Shown: piece after piece, positions 1-4,432 of the stretch
Position numbering within the stretch: position 1 is the stretch's first letter
How the letters are laid out: every line of letters begins with the position of its first letter
Assembly: GCA_937901255.1 (NCBI GenBank)
Contig: CALCHN010000019.1
Location: 1-26,789, forward strand
DNA: 26,789 nt
Source of the DNA: an uncultured Flavobacteriales bacterium
Lineage (GTDB): Bacteria; Bacteroidota; Bacteroidia; Flavobacteriales_E; Vicingaceae
Reading direction: 5' to 3'
Translations under genes and position numbers: made by a program
The notes under the pieces: generated by a model
The model's database searches: none
Told to the model about the DNA's origin: nothing
Seen by the model: the letters and a program-made list of their open reading frames with translations, nothing else

Positions 1-51
1 TTTTATTTTTAATACAATATTTCAGGATTTATCTAAGAAATCCCTAAACAA

Positions 52-92
52 CCTTTTCCTTGCAAGAGAATTTTTCACTCATGGTCGTTTTA
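52..92 (-). repeat. Intergenic hairpin element, copy A (diverged)
   Basis: Read on the minus strand, this begins about 10 nt after the stop codon of the ComB-like gene. It holds the block ACGACCATGAGT, followed by an A-run and a small hairpin with the core CTTGCAAG flanked by TTCT and GGAA. It matches better-conserved copies at 10198-10284 and 20319-20405. Similarity continues weakly to about position 25 (AGGGATTT...AAATCC, itself able to fold). The function is unknown. A 3' processing or termination structure, or a mobile palindromic repeat, would fit. Confidence 0.6.
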
Positions 93-101
93 TATTTTTT
101 A

Positions 102-875
102 TCAAACTAACTGACCAACAGGAGCTGCTTCTTCATTGTTTTCTAATATCAACGTATCTCCTTTAAGTACAGGTACTAATTTAGATTTATTTAAAGTTAA
201 ACAATAAACAATATCTTCTTCCAAATTTAAGTTGCTTAATCGTTTTCTGTGAGAAGATTCCCCTAAGAACTCAAACAACTTACCCTTGGCATTTTTGTAT
301 AAATTAAGTGCTCCTATAGCTCCATCACCCAAATCTGTATAGCGTAAATTTTTACTTATTTTTTCTACTACTGCTCCTGCAAAAAGAGAATCTTCTAAGT
401 TAAATCTATCTTTCCAGCCTGCACATAAAAGCAATACGTCTTTATCTTGTCTTTCAATGTAATCACAAACGGCATCTAAATTAGTAAAAGCCCCTATAAT
501 TACTTTATGCGCATTTTTAGCTGCGTGTATAGCTTTTGTTCCATTGGTTGTGGTAAGCACAACGGTTTGGTCTTTAAATTTCTTGTCAGAGAAGGTTAAT
601 GGAGAGTTTCCAAAATCAAAACCATCCATAATTTGAGCATTTCTTTCTGCTCCTACTAAAAAACCTTTTTCTTTGTAGGCGATAGCTTGCTCAACAGATT
701 CTACTGGAATAAGTCCTTTAACCCCATTTTCGAAAGCAGCACAAATGGCAGAAGTAGCTCTTAAAACATCTATTACTACTACCACGCAGTTGTTGTTATC
801 AAAATAGCTTGGAAATAATGCCGGAGAGAAGCATACTTCTACGTTATTAATATTTCCGGAGGATATTTCTCCCAT
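102..875 (-). CDS. 2-phosphosulfolactate phosphatase family protein (ComB-like)
   Basis: This 257-residue protein has the usual length and pattern of the ComB family. It carries an N-terminal VVVIDVLRATSAICAAFENG block (residues 32-51), then GAERNA, then DFGNSP, then VVLTTTNGTKA, and a later LLLCAGWKDRFNLEDSLFAGA block. ComB is a Mg2+-dependent phosphatase that converts 2-phosphosulfolactate to sulfolactate in archaeal coenzyme M synthesis. In Bacteroidota, which do not make coenzyme M, the true substrate is not established, so the family name is safer than a pathway. It lies downstream of gcvT on the same strand with a 102-nt gap that holds a G+C-rich repeat, so it may be co-transcribed. The ATG at 873-875 gives MGEISSG. 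The family call is firm; the physiological role is open. Confidence 0.88.
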   Translation of the reverse strand: MGEISSGNINNVEVCFSPALFPSYFDNNNCVVVVIDVLRATSAICAAFENGVKGLIPVESVEQAIAYKEKGFLVGAERNAQIMDGFDFGNSPLTFSDKKFKDQTVVLTTTNGTKAIHAAKNAHKVIIGAFTNLDAVCDYIERQDKDVLLLCAGWKDRFNLEDSLFAGAVVEKISKNLRYTDLGDGAIGALNLYKNAKGKLFEFLGESSHRKRLSNLNLEEDIVYCLTLNKSKLVPVLKGDTLILENNEEAAPVGQLV

Positions 876-896
876 ATTTTAGTTATTTGTTATTAA

Positions 897-926
897 CCCC
901 TCCCAACCTCCCCAAAGGAGAGGAGT
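897..926 (-). repeat. G+C-rich dispersed hairpin repeat (CCTCCCC type), copy 1
   Basis: The spacer between gcvT and the ComB-like gene holds a CCCCTCCC-AA-CCTCCCC-AAA-GGAGAGG element. Its stem pairs 907-913 with 917-923 around an AAA loop (one G-U pair). A second copy lies in inverted orientation at 7617-7648. The strong G+C contrast with surrounding DNA points to a dispersed repeat. It could attenuate transcription from gcvT into the next gene. Confidence 0.7.
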
Positions 927-977
927 TTCCATCGCACAATGCCTTGAGGTTAATAGTTAATTAATAGCAGTAAATAT

Positions 978-2072
978 TTATCCTTTGTAAAATGGCATTT
1001 TCACTACTTTAGCTTTTACTTTTTTATCTCTTATTAAAATGTAAATTTCAGTATCTACTTTAACAAAAGAAGTTGCCACATAACCCATACCTATTGCTTT
1101 GTTTAAAGATGGAGATTGTGTTCCTGAAGTTACCTCTCCTATTACATTTCCTGCTGCATCTACAATTGGGTAGTGCTGACGAGGAATTCCTCTTTCTACC
1201 AACTCAAAACCAACTAACTTACGTTCTACACCTTCTTCTTTTTGTTTTTTAAGATAATCTACATTTACAAAATCTTTGGTAAACTTAGTTATCCACCCCA
1301 AGCCTGCTTCTATTGGTGAAGTAGTATCGTTAATATCATTTCCGTAAAGGCAAAAACCCATTTCTAATCTTAAGGTATCTCTACAAGCTAATCCAGCCAT
1401 TTTCATTCCCACCGCTTTTCCAGCTTCTTGTATCGCATTCCAAATTTTCTCAGCATCTTTATTGTGAAAATAAACCTCAAAACCTCCTGCTCCAGTATAT
1501 CCTGTTGCAGAAATAATTACATCTTCTACCCCTGCAAAAGTTCCTTCTTGCACGGTGTAGTAAGTCATATCTAAACTCATGTTGGTTAAGGGTTGTAACA
1601 TTTTTTGTGCATTTGGTCCTTGTACTGCCAACAAAGAAATTCTATCAGAAATATTTTCTATGGTTACATTGTTCGTATTGTGTTTTACCACCCACTCCCA
1701 ATCTTTATCGATGTTGGCACCATTTACCACCAATAGATATTTGTCTTTAGCCAACATATATACCAATAAATCATCTACAATCCCGCCATCATAATTGGGG
1801 AAACAAGAATACTGTACTTTTCCGGGAGTTAATACTGAAGCATCGTTTGAAGTAACACGTTGAATTAAATCCAACGCACCTTCTCCACTTACCATAAACT
1901 CTCCCATGTGCGACACATCAAAAACACCAACGTTATTTCTAACATTTAAATGTTCGTCTGTTAAGCCTGTATATTGCAAAGGCATGGTAAAACCTGCAAA
2001 AGGAACCATTTTAGCTCCCAATGCAATGTGTTTGTCTTTTAAAATAATATCTTTTAATGCTGTCGCTTCCAT
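978..2072 (-). CDS. gcvT: Glycine cleavage system aminomethyltransferase (T protein)
   Basis: GcvT takes the methylamine group from the lipoylated H protein and, with tetrahydrofolate, makes 5,10-methylene-THF and ammonia in the cytoplasm. The 364-residue length is normal. Hallmarks run in order: HIALGAKMVPFAGFTMPLQY at the N terminus, GVFDVSHMGEF with the conserved Asp-Val-Ser-His, the D-V-I-I-S-ATGYTGAGGFEVY block, AGLACRDTLRLEMGFCLYG, SPIEAGLGW, and a C-terminal barrel with GEVTSGTQSPSLNKAIGMGYV. The start is the ATG at 2070-2072; a TACATTTG octamer lies 30 bp upstream. This is a housekeeping gene at the edge of an accessory region. Its promoter and leader appear again, diverged, in front of a broken gene at 2734-2818. 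Confidence 0.97.
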   Translation of the reverse strand: MEATALKDIILKDKHIALGAKMVPFAGFTMPLQYTGLTDEHLNVRNNVGVFDVSHMGEFMVSGEGALDLIQRVTSNDASVLTPGKVQYSCFPNYDGGIVDDLLVYMLAKDKYLLVVNGANIDKDWEWVVKHNTNNVTIENISDRISLLAVQGPNAQKMLQPLTNMSLDMTYYTVQEGTFAGVEDVIISATGYTGAGGFEVYFHNKDAEKIWNAIQEAGKAVGMKMAGLACRDTLRLEMGFCLYGNDINDTTSPIEAGLGWITKFTKDFVNVDYLKKQKEEGVERKLVGFELVERGIPRQHYPIVDAAGNVIGEVTSGTQSPSLNKAIGMGYVATSFVKVDTEIYILIRDKKVKAKVVKMPFYKG

Positions 2073-2167
2073 AAATTGTATGTTTTAAAATAAATAAGGA
2101 ACAAATGTATAAATAATTACGCTATTATTTATGAAAATGTAAGTGATAGAATGGTTAATTTATTAAC
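2070..2167 (-). repeat. gcvT promoter/leader, copy 1 of a direct duplication
   Basis: From the gcvT start codon to about 95 bp upstream, this sequence matches 2734-2818 in the same orientation. Shared blocks are CATAAATTGT, TGTTT, AAAACA, CAAATGTAT, AATAATTACGCTA and AAAATGTAAGTGATAGAATGG, followed by TAATTTATTAAC. Single-base changes and small indels separate the copies. Copy 1 carries the intact gene, so it is probably the source. Confidence 0.85.
2102..2109 (-). promoter_or_regulatory. Probable -7 promoter element of gcvT (TACATTTG)
   Basis: On the minus strand the octamer TACATTTG fits the Bacteroidota sigma -7 consensus TAnnTTTG. It would start transcription around 2095 and leave a leader of about 23 nt. 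No clear TTTG -33 box is seen. The same octamer is kept in the duplicated copy at 2754-2761. Confidence 0.6.
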
Positions 2168-2170
2168 CAT
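2151..2170. promoter_or_regulatory. Perfect 9-bp palindrome upstream of gcvT, possible operator
   Basis: ATGGTTAAT and ATTAACCAT form perfect inverted arms around a TT spacer, about 42 bp upstream of the gcvT -7 octamer. In the second copy of this region the left arm has lost a base (ATGGTAAT) and the right arm has changed. An operator for a regulator of the glycine cleavage genes would fit the position, but nothing else supports it. Confidence 0.35.
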
Positions 2171-2434
2171 GAAATTAACTGTTTTTTTTTGATTGGAAGT
2201 TGGAGGTAATGTACAAAATGAGGTATTGAAAATTAATCGCAAAGACACGAAAGTTTTCGCAAAGGACAACAAACCTCTCGCAAATCCCGAAATATGTTTT
2301 TATTTGAAAAACTAATATTTCGAGGATGCTCGAAAAAAAAATAAAGAATTGAAAATTCTTGTTTTTTCGGCAGACGCAAAGACGCTGAAGGTTAAAAAGT
2401 TTGAAGTTTGAGGTTAAAAATTCCAAAAAAGTTT
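2171..2434. other. Degenerate repeat-rich spacer without a gene
   Basis: This stretch holds no recognisable gene. It contains short flavobacterial spacer repeats: CGCAAAGACACGAAAG and two relatives (CGCAAAG near 2258, CGCAAAGACGCTGAAGG near 2376). A hairpin at 2318-2335 (TTTCGAG / CTCGAAA, loop GATG) is followed by a run of A. An open frame on the minus strand at 2175-2426 is made of these repeats, reads as low-complexity Phe/Ile/Asn-rich sequence, and is not taken as a gene. Confidence 0.6.
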
Positions 2435-2716
2435 TTAGAAAAATGTTTTTGATGGATTAAAACCCCAAGCGTGGACGCTTGAGGTAGCGGGGGCTTTTTG
2501 CTGAAATTCGGAAATTCCGAATTTCTTTAAAGTACCGTCTTTAGAAAGCTCTCCTTCTTCATAAATATTTTGAATATGTTCATTAATGGTTGACTTAGCT
2601 TTTCCAAAAAGTAACCCCATCTGCTCTTGGGTAAGCCAAACAGTTTCTTCTTGTAGATGCACATCTATTTTGATATTGCCTTCTTGGTTTTCGTATATAA
2701 TTATTTCGCTATTCAT
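2435..2716 (-). pseudogene. RhuM-family virulence protein, N-terminal remnant
   Basis: The first 75 or so of 93 codons match the N terminus of the RhuM/YfdM-like family: EIIIYENQEGNIKIDVHL, then ETVWLTQEQMGLLFGKAKST, then INEHIQNIYEEGELSKDGT. Family members run to roughly 300 residues or more, and the next expected block (a YYxLDxIIxVGYRV-like segment) is missing. After SEFQQKAP the frame enters a G+C-rich hairpin repeat (2463-2484) and ends in unrelated sequence. This is a 3' truncation, probably linked to insertion of that repeat. RhuM proteins are often found with phage or mobile DNA; their biochemical role is unsettled. The start overlaps the stop of a tiny leader frame (ATGA). Confidence 0.75.
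2463..2484 (-). terminator. Hairpin repeat inside the broken RhuM gene, terminator-like
   Basis: On the minus strand CCTCAAGCGT pairs with ACGCTTGGGG (10 bp, one G-U) around a CC loop, followed by TTTTAA. The shape is that of an intrinsic terminator. It marks the point where RhuM similarity stops, so it may be the inserted element that truncated the gene. Confidence 0.5.
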
Positions 2717-2736
2717 ACACCTACTCTTGTTTTCAT
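2713..2736 (-). other. Seven-codon leader frame left from duplicated gcvT start
   Basis: In the duplicated promoter copy the former gcvT start codon (CAATTTATG) is kept at 2734-2736. It opens a frame reading MKTRVGV and stop. Its TGA overlaps the ATG of the RhuM remnant (ATGA, 2713-2716), which would allow coupled translation. The seven codons do not match the gcvT N terminus. Confidence 0.45.
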
Positions 2737-2818
2737 AAATTGTGTGTTTAAAACAAATGTATTAATAATTACGCTAAAATTCTTAAAAATGTAAGTGATA
2801 GAATGGTAATTTATTAAC
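2734..2818 (-). repeat. Diverged copy 2 of the gcvT promoter/leader
   Basis: This is a direct copy of 2070-2167, now upstream of the RhuM remnant. The match includes the start-codon context, the TACATTTG octamer and the block AAAATGTAAGTGATAGAATGG. It is the most likely promoter of the broken gene. Confidence 0.85.
2754..2761 (-). promoter_or_regulatory. -7 element (TACATTTG) in the duplicated gcvT promoter
   Basis: The octamer TACATTTG on the minus strand fits TAnnTTTG and is identical to the gcvT octamer. It lies 17 bp upstream of the leader ATG and 37 bp upstream of the RhuM-remnant ATG. Confidence 0.5.
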
Positions 2819-2846
2819 TAAAAAATTAGAAGGATAAAATCAATAA

Positions 2847-2967
2847 TAGATTCCCGATAATTTTCTGCGTACCTTGAAAATTTCGAGAATGACGGTAAGA
2901 AGTTAGCTAGAGCTTATTTTTTACGTAGAAACCAGCTTAAACATCATTCCTGCGTAGGCGGAATCTA
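2847..2967. repeat. Dispersed repeat with inverted ends (TAGATTCC...GGAATCTA), copy 1
   Basis: The segment starts TAGATTCCCG and ends GGAATCTA, so the outer 8 bp are inverted repeats. Just inside lies GAGAATGACGGTAA on the left, and CATCATTCCTGCG on the right. The left half (2847-2897) is repeated in the same orientation at 7540-7592. It resembles a small non-autonomous mobile element. It contains no gene. The stretch 2737-3103 holds otherwise only promoter-like sequence. Confidence 0.65.
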
Positions 2968-3021
2968 AAACAATAAATTAAATTAATATTCTAAAAACCT
3001 TAAAAAATCCAATAGAATTAC

Positions 3022-3029
3022 TACATTTG
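3022..3029 (+). promoter_or_regulatory. Possible -7 element (TACATTTG) for the 3104 gene
   Basis: TACATTTG fits TAnnTTTG and lies 74 bp upstream of the start codon. Transcription from about 3036 would place the hairpin at 3046-3073 near the 5' end of the transcript. No -33 TTTG box is seen. Confidence 0.4.
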
Positions 3030-3045
3030 AGATAAAGATACAGTG

Positions 3046-3073
3046 CGGATAAACGTAATGGTACGTTTATTCG
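3046..3073 (+). promoter_or_regulatory. Strong 12-bp hairpin in the leader of the 3104 gene
   Basis: CGGATAAACGTA (3046-3057) pairs with TACGTTTATTCG (3062-3073) around an ATGG loop; one pair is G-U. It lies 30 nt upstream of the ATG. The next bases, GTTGTTAGGGTGCATTA, loosely recall the right core of an integron attC site, but no left core is present. A 5' UTR stability structure or a repeat end is more likely. Confidence 0.5.
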
Positions 3074-3103
3074 GTTGTTAGGGTGCATTAAATCATCAAA
3101 TCT

Positions 3104-3604
3104 ATGAAACACATATATTTCATAATAATTATTTTCTGTGCGATAAACAGTGACTGCCAAAACTCTGTAAACTTTAACCAGAAAACGCAACAGCTAGATT
3201 CACTTACTTTTCCTGAAGAGGTCGTAACTAAATTATCAAAGCTAAATTGTGCGGTAAGCGACTCTTGGTCAATCAATGTTAAACCGAGTAAATATTCTGA
3301 AGATTTCGATCTTCCTTACATTGATATAGAAATGTATAATTACAAAACAGAAATAAATGAAGGAAATGTTGGTGTAAATCTAATGTGTTTTGGGATTAAC
3401 AATAAAAAGCAAATCCAAAGATATTTCGAAAAAAGAACAGGTTACACTTTTAACTTAACAAAAAATTATATTGTGGTATGTTTCCCTGGAGATTTTGATT
3501 CTATTGAAAAAGACTATGAAAGATATCCTACATTCAAATTAGCTTGTAAAAAATTGATGTTAGAACTTAAACTCTATTTTAAAAAAGAATACCACAATTT
3601 ATAA
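3104..3604 (+). CDS. Small secreted protein of unknown function
   Basis: I do not recognise this 166-residue protein. The first 19 or so residues (MKHIYFIIIIFCAINSDCQ) form a short hydrophobic Sec-type signal peptide. The Cys residues at 12 and 18 are not in a convincing lipobox, so a lipoprotein is possible but unlikely. The mature part is a mixed alpha/beta sequence rich in Asn, Lys and Tyr. It has paired cysteines (near residues 49, 95, 126 and 148) and a Lys-rich, probably helical C terminus. It is the only plus-strand gene before 16364, it has its own promoter-like octamer and leader hairpin, and it converges on the KAP-associated membrane gene. No link to that pair is shown beyond proximity. 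Confidence 0.7.
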   Translation: MKHIYFIIIIFCAINSDCQNSVNFNQKTQQLDSLTFPEEVVTKLSKLNCAVSDSWSINVKPSKYSEDFDLPYIDIEMYNYKTEINEGNVGVNLMCFGINNKKQIQRYFEKRTGYTFNLTKNYIVVCFPGDFDSIEKDYERYPTFKLACKKLMLELKLYFKKEYHNL

Positions 3605-3618
3605 AACACCCCTCAGCT

Positions 3619-3641
3619 ATCGCGAGTTTTTAACTCGTGAT
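3619..3641. terminator. Bidirectional hairpin between convergent genes
   Basis: ATCGCGAGTT and AACTCGTGAT form a 10-bp stem (one G-U) around a TTT loop, 15 nt after the stop of the 3104 gene. The element CTATCGCGAGTTTTTAACTCG looks like a dispersed flavobacterial repeat reused as a terminator. A weaker inverted repeat, TATGCT / AGCATA (3670-3675 and 3692-3697), lies between it and the convergent gene. Confidence 0.5.
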
Positions 3642-3703
3642 TTACAATTTATACTAAACGGAGCGGAGTTATGCTAAGTTAAATTCGCACCAGCATAGGG
3701 CAT

Positions 3704-4432
3704 TTATTTTATAATAATTTCTTTTACTTCTGAAACAGGTATAATTCTATTTTGTTTAAGTTTTAAATCATGAAAAAATACAAAATCGTGTGTTTTTCCT
3801 ACAAATAATAAATCATCCGATGATTTTATAGTTTCTTTTTCCTCTAATACTAATTCAATGTTTTCTTTTGATAGATAGTCATTTAAATTATATCCAATTA
3901 AATAAGGTAAACCGCAAATAGTAAACATCAATAAAAATACAACTCCAGCTATATTTTCTGATGTACTTTTCGATTCAGCAGTTAGTAAAATAAAGCCTCC
4001 TATTAGTACAACACAAAATAATACCCATACAATTACAGACATCCACTTATCTATTGACTCTAAACTATTTAGTAAAAAAAGACCAACAATAATTAAAGTT
4101 GAAATTAAAATGAATGGAACAATTCTCCATTTAATATTGGTATTCCCAATCGTCTTATTTAAAACATTATTTCTAAAATAATTTTCAGTTGCTTTTTTAA
4201 ATCTAATAAACAATATATAGAGCATTAAAATCATAGCTATACCATAAAGTACTATTAACCAAATATTTTTCACATAAATAGTTATTAGATCTTCAACGGT
4301 TAAATAAGATGCTATATCAATACCATACTTTTTGTAATAACCATAAACGCCAAAGTATGCTGTTGCCAGTGTAGCAGTAATTATAATAGGTATATTTGAT
4401 ACTATTTTTGGGAAATTTAATTTATTTTCCAT
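3704..4432 (-). CDS. Five-helix membrane protein paired with KAP NTPase, function unknown
   Basis: This 242-residue protein has about five hydrophobic helices (residues 11-31, 52-76, 102-122, 129-152 and 160-180). A soluble C-terminal tail of about 60 residues ends in a beta-rich segment, LLFVGKTHDFVFFHDLKLK, followed by an IIPVSEVKEIIIK end. I know similar uncharacterised membrane proteins with a tail of this kind but no named function. Its ATG lies inside the end of the KAP NTPase gene (11-nt overlap), so the two are almost certainly co-transcribed and translationally coupled. The NTPase is also membrane-anchored, so the two could form one inner-membrane complex, with this protein as pore, anchor or effector; that is inference. 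Confidence 0.8.
   Translation of the reverse strand: MENKLNFPKIVSNIPIIITATLATAYFGVYGYYKKYGIDIASYLTVEDLITIYVKNIWLIVLYGIAMILMLYILFIRFKKATENYFRNNVLNKTIGNTNIKWRIVPFILISTLIIVGLFLLNSLESIDKWMSVIVWVLFCVVLIGGFILLTAESKSTSENIAGVVFLLMFTICGLPYLIGYNLNDYLSKENIELVLEEKETIKSSDDLLFVGKTHDFVFFHDLKLKQNRIIPVSEVKEIIIK

Noticed and set aside
1579..2088. Plus-strand open frames opposite gcvT
   Set aside because: They are shadows of a well-conserved minus-strand gene and show no independent motif.
2175..2426. An 83-codon open frame on the minus strand
   Set aside because: It is composed of short spacer repeats (CGCAAAGAC-type) and a hairpin, reads as low-complexity Phe/Ile-rich sequence and has no recognisable motif or start context.
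3046..3090. Possible integron attC recombination site
   Set aside because: Only a GTTAGGG-like right end and a hairpin are seen. The last base breaks the GTTRRRY core, no complementary left core is present, and no integrase gene or second site is in the window.
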